Assembly: GCF_009765445.1 (NCBI RefSeq)
Contig: NZ_WHOY01000031.1
Location: 772,273 to 836,272 of the forward strand
Direction: 5' to 3'
Source of the DNA: Pantoea sp. BAV 3049
GTDB taxonomy: Bacteria; Pseudomonadota; Gammaproteobacteria; Enterobacterales; Enterobacteriaceae
DNA: 64,000 nt
Made by a program: the position numbers and the translations under genes. Positions 49,483 through 58,326 of this stretch are shown here, in pieces. Within the stretch, counting starts at the first letter, position 1. Every line of letters starts with the position of its first letter. The notes beneath the pieces are model-generated. The model worked only from the letters and a program-made list of their open reading frames with translations. It was not told the origin of the DNA and did no database searches.

Positions 49483-50136
49483 TTATGTGCCCGGTGTGGT
49501 CAACGTTTTTTGAAGTGCGCCAATATCGCTCCAGCGGCTGCTGATGTTAAGTTGCTGACAAAGTGCATGGGCTGTCGGGCCACAAAGACGTAAGGTTTTT
49601 TGCAGGTTGGTCGCGCTGACATTGTAATGTACCCCATCATGCGTTAGCCAGCCCACAAAATAGATTTTGTCCGGTTCTTCCACGTCCCTGCTCAGGGCCG
49701 CAATTTCAGCCAGGGTAGGATTATTGTTGATGTGTGCGGTGAGTGGAATTCTGCGATCAAACTGGGAAAAAAAATCATTGGATTTTAAGGCATTACCTTT
49801 GCCATTGTTGAATCCAAGCGCGTTAATCAGCGTTTGATAATGGGGACCCAAATACGTGTCGATTTCATAATTACGGTTAACGTCCAGCACAAAGAAGATA
49901 TTATGCGCCACACAACCAAACAGTAATTGATGGGGAAAAGTGTCCGCAATATAGATTACAGAGAAGTGGACATTATGAAAACTAAAGGCAATTTTCTGCC
50001 TGACAATCTGGTTCTGCTGCATATTGAGGTCGAGCAATTCAAGCTGGTTTAGTTTCAGCACCACACGCATCCTTTTATAAACATTTCTTATCAATAAGTT
50101 TTTCATGTTGCCAAAATTTCGGGAAAGATCAAGCAT
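49483..50136 (-). CDS. Unrecognised 217-residue protein (possibly DUF6037-like)
   Basis: Soluble protein with no signal peptide. Notable stretches are HQLLFGCVAHNIFFVLDVNR, an EIDTYLGPHYQTLINALGF helix, NDFFSQFDRRIP, KIYFVGWLTHDG and a C-terminal helical part. The KIYFVGW and LLFG patterns recall an uncharacterised family (DUF6037), from memory only. Codon use is more AT-rich than in neighbours, a possible sign of transfer. Starts at 50136 and 50106 are both possible, and neither has a strong ribosome site. Confidence 0.6.
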   Translation of the reverse strand: MLDLSRNFGNMKNLLIRNVYKRMRVVLKLNQLELLDLNMQQNQIVRQKIAFSFHNVHFSVIYIADTFPHQLLFGCVAHNIFFVLDVNRNYEIDTYLGPHYQTLINALGFNNGKGNALKSNDFFSQFDRRIPLTAHINNNPTLAEIAALSRDVEEPDKIYFVGWLTHDGVHYNVSATNLQKTLRLCGPTAHALCQQLNISSRWSDIGALQKTLTTPGT

Positions 50137-50211
50137 TGGTCATGCCGTTAAGATGTTCTTAAGAAAAGTCGCTATAATGTTCAGCAACATTCATGGAGCT
50201 ATAGGGACATT

Positions 50212-50595
50212 ATGAAAAATACATTGTTGAAAACTGCCTTCGGGGTGCTGGGTCTGTCACTGTTTGCCACTCAGGCAAGCGCGGCTACCGGTTGCCTGGC
50301 GAAAAAGCAGGAAATTGAGCAGCAGATCCAGTGGGCACAGCAGCAGGGCAATACTCATCGCGTTGCCGGTCTGGAGCAGGCGCTGTCGGAAGTTAACGAT
50401 CACTGCACCGAAAGCGGGCTGGAGAAGCAGCGACAGGAGAAGGTGAATGAGAAAACGCTGAAGGTGCGAGAACGCGAGGAAGATCTGGCCGAGGCACAGA
50501 CCAAAGGCGATCAGCAGAAAATTTCCAAACAGCAGCGTAAACTTGAAGAAGCCCGCGAAGAACTCCGCGAAGCTCAGGCACAGTTAACGAAGTAA
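50212..50595 (+). CDS. yqjC: DUF1090 (YqjC-like) periplasmic protein
   Basis: A 127-residue exported protein with a signal peptide (cleavage near TQASAATGC) and then a long charged coiled coil (KKQEIEQQIQWAQQQGNTHR, VAGLEQALSEV, LEEAREELREAQAQL). The length and CL-K-x-E-IE pattern with a single conserved second Cys (DHC) match the DUF1090 family. In E. coli yqjC sits with yqjDEK; here it is alone. Its function is unknown. A strong terminator follows. Confidence 0.85.
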   Translation: MKNTLLKTAFGVLGLSLFATQASAATGCLAKKQEIEQQIQWAQQQGNTHRVAGLEQALSEVNDHCTESGLEKQRQEKVNEKTLKVREREEDLAEAQTKGDQQKISKQQRKLEEAREELREAQAQLTK

Positions 50596-50607
50596 ATAAC
50601 AAACAGA

Positions 50608-50634
50608 AGCCTCTTCCCGTGAAGAGGCTTTTTA
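50608..50634 (+). terminator. Rho-independent terminator after the DUF1090 gene
   Basis: AGCCTCTTC pairs with GAAGAGGCT around a 4-base loop and is followed by TTTTT, a textbook terminator just past the stop codon. Confidence 0.9.
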
Positions 50635-50878
50635 ATGGTCAGAGCGCCAGATCGATCACAATCCACCCTTCTGTTCTCCGCCCTACCCGAGAATTTTCTC
50701 GTGGAACAGGCATACTAACCAACACAGATAAATCAGCCGATCGGCCTCAATTTTCCATTAGCAATTCATATTATTCCCCTCTTGCGCAAATCTAATCATT
50801 GCGATCCTTAATTCGTCCGCTCAGACAGACTTAAAACTGATTTTTACTGATGTTTTTAGCTAATATCCGCAGCGTTTT
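50635..50878. other. AT-rich stretch without a gene
   Basis: About 240 bases between the terminator and a decayed helix-turn-helix fragment. No reading frame, RNA or repeat could be supported. Confidence 0.4.
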
Positions 50879-50984
50879 ACGGCAATATCAGCAAAACAGC
50901 ACATGCGCTGGGCGTAGCGCGCAGCACCCTTTACCGCCGTGCAGCGCGGGAAAAGGGGTTGTCTGCTTCATTACACTTAAAAAT
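50879..50984 (+). pseudogene. Remnant of a Fis-type helix-turn-helix (sigma-54 activator C-terminus)
   Basis: Reading from 50879 gives GNISKTAHALGVARSTLYRR, the HTH_8 motif that ends bacterial enhancer-binding proteins such as AcoR/DhaR. It then runs into unrelated residues up to the next promoter. The AAA+ and sensor domains are absent, so only the last 30 or so codons of a regulator survive. Confidence 0.6.
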
Positions 50985-51015
50985 GACAAATTGTAGTTTT
51001 TGTGATCAGTATTGT

Positions 51016-51026
51016 AGTACAAGATA
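51016..51026. promoter_or_regulatory. GntR/FadR-type palindrome upstream of the MFS carrier
   Basis: TTGTAGTACAA fits the FadR-subfamily consensus TNGTNNNACNA with perfect symmetry. It lies about 75 bases before the ATG of the carrier. A partial second copy (TTGTACTCTAA) follows at about 51034. No GntR gene is in the window. Confidence 0.5.
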
Positions 51027-51099
51027 GTCATTTTGTACTCTAATGACAATCAGGGCAGGCGTCAGCCTGCCATTCTGACTCACTATCAGGGAATCTATT

Positions 51100-52443
51100 A
51101 TGGCCCCGACTTCAGCTGCGCGTCCTGGTCGACGCAGGTATCTGATCGCCTTTATGCTTTTAATTACGGTGATCATAAATTATATCGATCGTGCTAACCT
51201 GGCTATTGCTTCGTCCGAAATTGAAAAAGAATTCGGATTATCGGCGGTGCAAATGGGGTATATATTTTCCGCCTTTGGCTGGACTTATGCTCTTTTTCAG
51301 CTGCCTGGCGGACGCTTCCTCGATTTAATGGGATCTAAAGTCACCTATTTTATCGCCATTCTGGGCTGGTCTGTTGCCACTTTATTGCAGGGTTTTGCCA
51401 ATGGTTTCGCTGCGCTTCTGGGTCTGAGGGCCATTACAGGTATGTTTGAGGCGCCCTCTTTTCCAACCAATAATAAGGTGATCAGTAGCTGGTTCCCCGA
51501 GCAGGAAAGAGCCGGGGCAATTGCTATCTATACGTCCGGACAATATGTTGGTCTGGCCTTTTTTACACCGGTTCTGATCTGGGTTCAGCATGTATTAAGC
51601 TGGCACTGGGTCTTTATTATCACCGGTGGCGTGGGTATTCTCTGGTCGCTGTTCTGGCTGGTGAAATATAAAAGCGTTCATCAGGATAAAAAAGTCAATG
51701 AGGCCGAACGGCAGCATATTATTAAAGGCGGAGCCATTACCGATGGTGAAACAGCAACGGATAAAAATTCAGCGTCACGTCGTAAACTAACCCGTAAGGA
51801 GTGGAAGCTGGTGCTCCATCCGAAGCTGCTGGGGGTCTATATCGTGCAGTTTGCGCTGGCAACTACCGTGTGGTTCTTCCTCACCTGGTTCCCAACCTAT
51901 CTCAGTAAAGGCCGGGATATTGATTTAGCCACCACCGGCCTGATGACCTCCATCCCGTTTATTGCCGGATTTCTGGGAGTGATTGGCGGCGGCTTTCTGG
52001 CCGATAAAATGGCGAAGTCCGGCCTGTCGATCGGCGTATCCCGCAAGACGCCCATTTTAATTGGGTTAATGCTGTCAATGACCATTGTTGGCGCGAACTA
52101 CACCACAAATATCAATGTAATCGTTGGCTTACTGGCACTGGCCTTCTTTGGTAATGGCTTTGCTTCTCAAGCCTGGTCCCTGGTGTCGTCCATTGCTCCC
52201 GTGCATTTAATTGGCATGAGCGGCGGCTGCTTTAATCTCTTTGGCGCACTGGGCGGCGTTTCCGTGCCAATCGTGGTCGGTTATCTGTCGCAATATTACG
52301 GCTTCGCCCCTTGCCTGGTGTATATCGCTGCAGTAGTGGCGCTTAGCATTGTCTCCTTTACTTTCCTCATCGGCAGGGTAGAACGTATTCCGGATGAACG
52401 GACTTCTGGGATAGTGCATAAGCACGTCGGGGATACGCGCTAA
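51100..52443 (+). CDS. ACS-family MFS transporter (hexuronate/aldonate-type anion symporter)
   Basis: A 447-residue carrier with 12 hydrophobic helices and the anion:cation symporter signature INYIDRANLAIASSEIEKEF. Further matches are GWTYALFQLPGGRFLDLMGS, GMFEAPSFPTNNKVISSWFP, the long charged central loop and WFFLTWFPTYLSKGR. Relatives carry glucarate, galactonate or glucuronate with H+. AGGGA precedes the ATG. No catabolic enzyme lies beside it, so it is an orphan carrier, perhaps controlled by a GntR regulator elsewhere. Confidence 0.87.
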   Translation: MAPTSAARPGRRRYLIAFMLLITVIINYIDRANLAIASSEIEKEFGLSAVQMGYIFSAFGWTYALFQLPGGRFLDLMGSKVTYFIAILGWSVATLLQGFANGFAALLGLRAITGMFEAPSFPTNNKVISSWFPEQERAGAIAIYTSGQYVGLAFFTPVLIWVQHVLSWHWVFIITGGVGILWSLFWLVKYKSVHQDKKVNEAERQHIIKGGAITDGETATDKNSASRRKLTRKEWKLVLHPKLLGVYIVQFALATTVWFFLTWFPTYLSKGRDIDLATTGLMTSIPFIAGFLGVIGGGFLADKMAKSGLSIGVSRKTPILIGLMLSMTIVGANYTTNINVIVGLLALAFFGNGFASQAWSLVSSIAPVHLIGMSGGCFNLFGALGGVSVPIVVGYLSQYYGFAPCLVYIAAVVALSIVSFTFLIGRVERIPDERTSGIVHKHVGDTR

Positions 52444-52451
52444 AACTGAAA

Positions 52452-52487
52452 ACGCCACGGGCAGAGTCTCCTGTTGCCCGTGGCGTT
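52452..52487. terminator. Strong bidirectional terminator between MFS and VF530 genes
   Basis: AACGCCACGGGC and GCCCGTGGCGTT form a 12-bp stem around an 11-13 base loop between two convergent genes. A T-rich tail (TTAATTATTTTT) follows on the plus strand. Confidence 0.8.
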
Positions 52488-52493
52488 GCTTAA

Positions 52494-52712
52494 TTATTTT
52501 TGCGTAGCTATATACAGATCTTCCACCTCTTTGCGCGCCCAGGGCGTCCGGCGCAGAAACTTGAGGCTGGATTTAACGCTGGGATCGCTCCTGAAGCAAT
52601 TAATGTTGATGCGTTTTGCCAGCTCCGCCCAACCATAGTGGGCCACTAATGCGTTTACGATGGCTTCCAGCGTTACGCCATGCAAAGGGTCTTTCGAAAC
52701 ATGATCTGCCAT
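52494..52712 (-). CDS. VF530 family DNA-binding protein (DUF2132)
   Basis: A 72-residue helical protein with the family pattern [54 protein letters not shown] and VEDLY. Vibrio VF530 has a DNA-binding fold by structure; a cellular role is not established. AGGAT precedes the ATG. It is 27 bases downstream of the alcohol dehydrogenase on the same strand and may be co-transcribed. Confidence 0.88.
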   Translation of the reverse strand: MADHVSKDPLHGVTLEAIVNALVAHYGWAELAKRININCFRSDPSVKSSLKFLRRTPWARKEVEDLYIATQK

Positions 52713-52739
52713 GTTGGATCCTGTAAAAACATGTGAAAA

Positions 52740-53756
52740 TCAGAAATCGGCTTTCAGCACCACACGGTAATTTGCTTTACCGGCGCGAACGTGATCCAGC
52801 GCGTCGTTGATTTTCGACATCGGGAAGAATTCAACTTTTGGTGCAATATCGGCACGTGAAGCCAGTCTCAGCAGCGAACGCAGTTGCCCCGGCGAACCGG
52901 TAGAAGAGCCGGTGACGGCCTTATCGCCCATAATCAGGTCAAAAGCTGAAACCTGGAAAGGCTTCATCACCGCGCCCACGGTGTGGAACTTGCCTTTTGG
53001 TGCCAGCGCGTCGAAGTAAGGTTTCCAGTCCAGATCCACCGCCACGGTGCTGAGGATCAGGTCAAACCGCCCTGCCAGCTTTTTCAGCGCTTCCGGATCG
53101 CGGCTGTTCACCACTTCATCGGCTCCCATATCGAGGATAGACTGCTTCTTATCCGGCGAGGAACTGAACGCCACTACTTCGGCACCCATCGAACGCAGAA
53201 GTTTGATGGCGATATGGCCAAGTCCGCCAATGCCGATCACGCCAACGCGGCTGGTTGCGGTGATGTTGCTCATCAGCAGCGGTTTAAACACCGTGATACC
53301 GCCGCACAGCAACGGACCCGCACTCGCCGCATCCAGTTTCTCCGGCAGCGGGATCACCCACTGCCAGTCCGCACGCAGCTTCTCGGCAAAGCCCCCGTTG
53401 TTAAGAATGGTCGGGATGCTGCCTTCTTCACAGTTCACCTGTTCGCCATTGATGCAGGCATCGCAGTGCTGGCAGCTTTTTGCCGTCCAGCCAATGCCCA
53501 CACGCTGTCCCACAGAGAGCCCTTTCGTTTTTGCCGCTTCGCCCAGGGCGGAAACGCGACCGATAACTTCATGCCCGGCAATGGTCGGATAGCGGGAGAT
53601 GCCCCACTCATTGTCGATCATCGATAAATCAGAATGGCAGACGCCGCAGTACTCGACCTCAACTTCGACTTCTTCTGCCGTCAGATCTGCAGCATCGTAC
53701 TCATACAGTTCAAGAGCCTGACCGGCCTGCATCGCGGCGTAACTTTTAATTTTCAT
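52740..53756 (-). CDS. Zinc-dependent NAD(P)-linked alcohol/aldehyde dehydrogenase (YahK/CAD-like)
   Basis: Medium-chain dehydrogenase of 338 residues. Catalytic zinc ligands are in CGVCHSD, AGHEVIG and later Cys, and the structural zinc is held by [15 protein letters not shown]. The Rossmann fold shows [20 protein letters not shown], with FSSSPDK after strand 2, which favours NADPH. It resembles YahK/YjgB-type broad-range aldehyde reductases. GAGGT precedes the ATG, and VF530 follows on the same strand. Confidence 0.88.
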   Translation of the reverse strand: MKIKSYAAMQAGQALELYEYDAADLTAEEVEVEVEYCGVCHSDLSMIDNEWGISRYPTIAGHEVIGRVSALGEAAKTKGLSVGQRVGIGWTAKSCQHCDACINGEQVNCEEGSIPTILNNGGFAEKLRADWQWVIPLPEKLDAASAGPLLCGGITVFKPLLMSNITATSRVGVIGIGGLGHIAIKLLRSMGAEVVAFSSSPDKKQSILDMGADEVVNSRDPEALKKLAGRFDLILSTVAVDLDWKPYFDALAPKGKFHTVGAVMKPFQVSAFDLIMGDKAVTGSSTGSPGQLRSLLRLASRADIAPKVEFFPMSKINDALDHVRAGKANYRVVLKADF

Positions 53757-53961
53757 TCTTTACCTCAGTTCCGGTTAACAGTCATGAAGGAGTGTAGCAA
53801 AGTCGTTCCCCTGCCTGGGGAGCAGGATGAGGCATAACCGCAGTGTTATGTTGCAAGCTGTAAAATGTCGCGGGATTTTCCCCCACTTTGGTTAAAGGCT
53901 GCCCACACCGTAAACAGGCGTGAGCAGAGTTGAGGCAATTTAAGGCGCCAACGTTGCGACC

Positions 53962-55278
53962 TTAATTATTCTGCAGGGTATTCGCGATAGCATTAAACAT
54001 CAGCGACGCTTCCAGCGGCTGAGCACTGAAGGAGGGTTCAGCTTTCGGCCAGGCCGACCACTGTACAATCACCAGATCCTCTTTCTGATTGACGACAATC
54101 ACCTGTCCGAAGATCCCCAGCGCCCATAGCGTGTCCTGTTGTAACAGCCCTTCTTTCGGGGCCACGTCTCCGGCATTGGCCGGTACGCTGTTGTTCCACC
54201 ATTCAAAACCATAGGTTCCTTCCGGATGCGCGGCGGAAACAGAGTTTTTTGCCTGATTCCAGCGACCAGCCTCCTTCACCCAATTGTCAGGTAACAGCTT
54301 TTTGCCATCCGGCAGTTGTCCATTATTCAGCACAAACAGGCCAAAACGCCCCCAGTCCTCCAGCGTGGCATTAAAACCGTGCGCGCCAACATCATGTTGC
54401 CCCTGTTGATAGCTGTGCCACACGCCATCATTGGCCATGCCGTAAGGCTGCCAGATTTTTTCCTGCAGGTACTGAGCCAGCGGCATACCGGTCGCTTTCT
54501 CCAGCGTATCACCCAGCAGCCAGGCTCCTCCGGAAGAGTATGACCAGACTTTTCCCGGCCTGGCGTAAGCTTTGCGCTGCGGAGTGATAATCAGCTGACG
54601 AACGCAGTCATAAGTCTCCTTCCCGGCCTCACACTGGGTCAGCCTGGCAAAGTCTGACTTCGGATCCTGATAGTTCTCATCCCAGCTCACGCCGGAAGTG
54701 TGTTGCAGGAGCTGCCGCAGGGTTACATCCTGCCAGGCAGTACCGCGAACCTCAGGATTGTACTTCACCACTTTGTCATCAAGAGAGGCGATTACTCCCT
54801 CTTTCAGCGCAATGCCGACAAGCGTGGAAACCACTGATTTACCGACCGATCGTGATGTCCATAAGGTGGTTTTGTTGTTGCCCTCGCCGAAATATTCCCA
54901 CGCCACCTTACCGTCTTTAATCACCATCATGCCGGTGACATTGTTCCGCCTGACATAATCCTGCAGATGATACTGCTGGCCGTGAATGCGATAGACAGCC
55001 GAAGAGAGATCGCGGCTGGCATAGGTCAGCGGGGTAGATTTTCCGTGTCTGAACACATCGCCCGGATAGGAACGGAAATCATTGCGGAAACCAACCACCC
55101 GATCCTGTTGATTCCAGGTGAGCATATCTTTCACGTCCGGCAGGTTTTTATCCACTGGCTGCGGGCAGGTGCTGAGTTGAGGGGCGCCACAAGCAGTGTG
55201 CGGTTCAGCGGCCTGAGACTGGAAGGTCAGGCCCAGACAGGCAGCCAGCAGGCAGGCGCCTGGTTTGAGGTTTTTCAT
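53962..55278 (-). CDS. Periplasmic serine hydrolase of the class C beta-lactamase fold
   Basis: A 438-residue exported protein (signal peptide to about FQSQAAEPH) with the serine penicillin-recognising fold. The SxxK motif is in WTSRSVGKSVV, and the YxS-type motif is YSSGGAWLLG. The domain also shows LRQLLQHTSGVSWDENY, ATGMPLAQYLQEKIWQPYGM and a late HGFNATLEDWGRFG. This group includes esterases and 6-aminohexanoate-dimer-hydrolase-like enzymes more often than true beta-lactamases. AAGGAT precedes the ATG. It faces a LysR gene, its probable regulator. Confidence 0.85.
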   Translation of the reverse strand: MKNLKPGACLLAACLGLTFQSQAAEPHTACGAPQLSTCPQPVDKNLPDVKDMLTWNQQDRVVGFRNDFRSYPGDVFRHGKSTPLTYASRDLSSAVYRIHGQQYHLQDYVRRNNVTGMMVIKDGKVAWEYFGEGNNKTTLWTSRSVGKSVVSTLVGIALKEGVIASLDDKVVKYNPEVRGTAWQDVTLRQLLQHTSGVSWDENYQDPKSDFARLTQCEAGKETYDCVRQLIITPQRKAYARPGKVWSYSSGGAWLLGDTLEKATGMPLAQYLQEKIWQPYGMANDGVWHSYQQGQHDVGAHGFNATLEDWGRFGLFVLNNGQLPDGKKLLPDNWVKEAGRWNQAKNSVSAAHPEGTYGFEWWNNSVPANAGDVAPKEGLLQQDTLWALGIFGQVIVVNQKEDLVIVQWSAWPKAEPSFSAQPLEASLMFNAIANTLQNN

Positions 55279-55394
55279 GATGTTATCCTTAATAGGTTAT
55301 CCCGGTGGTCATTACCCGCAGACAATACCCCTCACCGGGCCGCGCGGATAAGTAGCTTACCGGGGGAAAAACCCCCGCAAGGACAGGAATTCAT

Positions 55395-56348
55395 ATGACG
55401 CAAATTCGTTTCACCCTGGCACAGATTGAGGCCTTCGCCTGTGTTTGTGAGGCGGGTAACATTACCCGGGCAGCGAAGCGGCTGAAAAAGGATCGCACCA
55501 CCGTCCGCGAACTGCTGGAGTATCTGGAGGTGGATATGGGCTATCCGCTATTTGATCGCCGCACCCGACCGCTGCAGCTGACTGAGGAAGGACAGCGCCT
55601 GTATCGCCAGGCGCGATTGTTTTTGCAGGAAGCCGAGGCGTTCAGCCTGGCTATTACTGATATCCCTCAGCAACTGGGACAGAAACTCACCCTCTGCTAT
55701 GACCCTTTCACGCCCCGGGATTTTCTGACCGCACTGGCTACGGAGTTGCATCTTCAGGGTTTCAAGCTGGATTTATTGCTGATGGAGCGCGAGGCGGCGG
55801 AAGAAGGTCTGGCGGAGCTGGCAATATGTCAGGCTTTAAACCGCTCAATCAGTGACAAATTTAAGTGGCGTGCAATTGGCAGTATTGAACTGGCCGTATT
55901 TGCGGCGGCAGACTTTTTTACCGGCAGCAAGCCTGTCTCTCTGTTTACTCTGGCGTCCTGTCCTCAGTTGCTGCCCTTCCATCATCTGCCCGAGTCTATG
56001 AAGCAACGCCTGCAGATTGCTGACAACATCCGCACGGTGAGTGAAATTTCGCTACTTCAGAGGCTGCTGAGTTCAGGCCAGGGATGGGCATTTTTGCCCA
56101 CCCATTTTGCTGCCGGGGAATGGCCACATATCCGCCAGTATGCCACTGAACTTGGCCAGCAGGGTTTACTCCACCCGATGGTCGCCTTGTGGAAACCCGG
56201 AGCCTGCCCGGTGCTGAACGGGATCGTTGAAAAGGTCCAACGAATCTACGCAGAAACCGGCCGGTATACTGCTGCTGGTGCCGAACATCAGAGTAACAAT
56301 CCCTGCTCCAGCAAACCTGCAGCTGTCAGTCCGCCAGACGCTGGGTGA
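55395..56348 (+). CDS. LysR family regulator divergent from the serine hydrolase
   Basis: A 317-residue LysR protein with the helix-turn-helix AFACVCEAGNITRAAKRLKK, DRTTVRELLEYLE and a substrate-binding domain. AAGGACAGG precedes the ATG. It is transcribed away from the serine hydrolase, with a 116-base gap. Its last 20 or so residues (NNPCSSKPAAVSPPDAG) look unlike the family and overlap a receptor fragment on the other strand, so its original 3' end may have been replaced. Confidence 0.85.
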   Translation: MTQIRFTLAQIEAFACVCEAGNITRAAKRLKKDRTTVRELLEYLEVDMGYPLFDRRTRPLQLTEEGQRLYRQARLFLQEAEAFSLAITDIPQQLGQKLTLCYDPFTPRDFLTALATELHLQGFKLDLLLMEREAAEEGLAELAICQALNRSISDKFKWRAIGSIELAVFAAADFFTGSKPVSLFTLASCPQLLPFHHLPESMKQRLQIADNIRTVSEISLLQRLLSSGQGWAFLPTHFAAGEWPHIRQYATELGQQGLLHPMVALWKPGACPVLNGIVEKVQRIYAETGRYTAAGAEHQSNNPCSSKPAAVSPPDAG

Positions 56349-56508
56349 CGTTGCCGATGGCTTCCACCACCTGTGCTGAGTTGTTCTGAATATCTACGAT
56401 CGCCTCGCCCGCTTCCCGCACCAGCGTCACCCCCAGGTCTGTTCGCGTCAGGTTGGCAGAAATGTTTTTCTGCGCCAGTGCGGCCAGTTGCTGATTACGG
56501 TCCACCAC
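56326..56508 (-). pseudogene. Short fragment resembling a chemotaxis receptor signalling domain
   Basis: About 60 residues on the minus strand (RTDLGVTLVREAGEAIVDIQ, NNSAQVVEAIGNVTQRL) resemble the helix after the receptor tip. The highly conserved tip is missing, and the frame upstream is not coding. It overlaps the 3' end of the LysR gene. The short match makes this tentative. Confidence 0.45.
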
Positions 56509-56913
56509 GCCGGAGATTCCTGGCTGGCGCTATTGATATTGGCAGCCAGCTGCAACCGTTTTTTGCTGATCGGTCAGCAGAAAGTCGAAGAGTGGCACGA
56601 CCGGGACAAACTGTACGCCACGCTGCAGGAGACTTCGATGAGCCCAGTCTGAACCCTCTGCTGGCAGGGGATAAAATCGCGTTTGCTGAGGCGAACCGGT
56701 TCGTTCTGCTAAACTTTAACGGCGGTGTAACATTCGCCGTTTTTTTCTTGATTAAGAAGGCTTTTCTGACTTTTGCCATTCTCATTGCGAAAGTAATCAC
56801 TGGTTTACCCTCTTATTTCCGCATTTGATTTAAGTCCACTCGACTACAGTAAGGATAAATTTGAATTAAAACGTCTTTCCACTCCTGACATCTGACTAGA
56901 AGGTCTTTTTTGC
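56509..56913. other. Region without a supported gene upstream of srfA
   Basis: About 400 bases with only short frames. One reads NRFLLIGQQKVEEWHDRDKL on the plus strand but has no start or recognisable family, and may be decayed coding sequence. The srfA promoter must lie in the last 100 bases. Confidence 0.4.
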
Positions 56914-58326
56914 GTGGCAAAATCATTCTTACGCAGCGGAAGTTTGGATGCGGTTCTGCCCCTCGGCGAGAACGGTCAGCCCGTTTATCTTTCCGCCCTG
57001 CAGTTGCGCGAAACGTTGCGCCTGAGAAAACAGCAACAAATCGCTGACTGCCTGGCCATTCCCCAACCCAACGATGCCGGTGACCGGCTTGACTGGTACT
57101 CACCCATTTCCGGTAAGGTGACCTCCTGGGCAGCCGCCAGCGAAAGCGCCCGCGCACACGCCCTGAACCAGCTGGTTGCCTGCCAGCAGGCTGTAGCCGA
57201 CATCTGCCAGCGTGCCCTGCAGTCCGAAAAAAACAGCCAGAAGCTGTTCGGCGCGCTGCTGGCGAAAGCTCTGCAGTTTCCCGATCAGAACTTTGTCTAT
57301 CTGGTTGGTGGTAAACCGGTTCTGACCTTCTGGGGCTTTGTCAGCCTGGATAAAAAATACCGTCAGGATGCGCTGGACTGCCTGCGCACGGTGGAGGAAG
57401 ACAATACTCCGCCGCTCAGCCTGTCGAAGATGACAGCCACCGTTGCCCCTGCTGCACCGGTGATTGTGCCTGCTCCGGTTGTGGCCGCTCCGGCTCCGGC
57501 AGTGATTCCGGCAGAGCCAAAAGTGGTTGAAAGCGAGTCTGAACCGGTTGTGCAGGAACCCGTTGTGGCACCTGCTCCGCCCGCAATCGCTTCGGTAAAG
57601 ACTCGCAGCAACCTGATCCGTTACGGCTGGATGCTCCCGGCAGCCGCGCTGCTGGTCGCTTTCGGCGTGCAAATTGAAGGCTATATCTCCTCCCCGGCTC
57701 AGGCACCTGCTGAGGTGAAACTTCAAAGCAAACCGGCCGACACCCAGGCAGAAGCCCCCCCGGTCGTTAAACCTGACGTGAAACCAGAGGCCAGGGCTGA
57801 ATCTCCTGCGCCAATCGAAAAACCGGTTCTGCCTTTGGCACCGGCCAGCGTAGCCGCCCCCCAGCATGAAGTCGCTCCGACACCAACGCCTGTAGCGGAA
57901 GTTCCGGCTGCGGTAGAGGAAATACCTGCCGTCCCGGCGGCGAAAGACGATTTAGTGATGCCAGCAGATGCAGTGAAATTGGGTTCAACCAAATTCCTGA
58001 ACGGTAACTGGCGCGTGATTGTCGGCGGAAAAAATCCACTGACCGGCAAACCACCCAGCCTGCGTTATCAGATGAAGAACGGCCAGGGCATTGCGAAGAT
58101 CACCCAGGGCGACGGGATCAGCTGCCGTGTGGATGTGTATGCCGGGCTGATGAAATCAGGCAACCTGGTGATCAACAGCCGCACCAAAGCGAAGTGCAGC
58201 GACGGCTCCCGTTATCAGATGCCTGAGCTGGTCTGTAAGCAAGGGGCGACCGGTGCCGCAGAGTGCAGCGGCCAGTACGATGCCAATACGGTGTTACCGA
58301 TGACGATGAAGCGCGAGAGTAAATGA
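56914..58326 (+). CDS. srfA: SrfA family protein (first gene of srfABC)
   Basis: A 470-residue protein beginning at a GTG with GAAGG upstream. An N-terminal cytoplasmic domain (about 1-165; RSGSLDAVLPLGENGQPVYL, FVYLVGGKPVLTFWGFVSLD) is followed by a Pro/Ala/Val-rich linker, one membrane helix at about 236-254 (YGWMLPAAALLVAFGVQI), a second Pro/Ala/Glu-rich linker of about 90 residues, and a C-terminal domain with paired Cys (GISCRVDVYAG, AKCSDGSRY, LVCKQG, AECSG). That tail is probably periplasmic, with disulphides. SrfA was named as a virulence factor in Salmonella; no biochemical role is established. It overlaps srfB by 4 bases. Confidence 0.85.
   Translation: MAKSFLRSGSLDAVLPLGENGQPVYLSALQLRETLRLRKQQQIADCLAIPQPNDAGDRLDWYSPISGKVTSWAAASESARAHALNQLVACQQAVADICQRALQSEKNSQKLFGALLAKALQFPDQNFVYLVGGKPVLTFWGFVSLDKKYRQDALDCLRTVEEDNTPPLSLSKMTATVAPAAPVIVPAPVVAAPAPAVIPAEPKVVESESEPVVQEPVVAPAPPAIASVKTRSNLIRYGWMLPAAALLVAFGVQIEGYISSPAQAPAEVKLQSKPADTQAEAPPVVKPDVKPEARAESPAPIEKPVLPLAPASVAAPQHEVAPTPTPVAEVPAAVEEIPAVPAAKDDLVMPADAVKLGSTKFLNGNWRVIVGGKNPLTGKPPSLRYQMKNGQGIAKITQGDGISCRVDVYAGLMKSGNLVINSRTKAKCSDGSRYQMPELVCKQGATGAAECSGQYDANTVLPMTMKRESK

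Noticed and set aside
53962-55278. Calling the serine hydrolase an AmpC beta-lactamase
   Set aside because: It is longer than AmpC and lacks the typical AmpC sequence around YxN and KTG. The YSS motif and layout fit esterase-like relatives.
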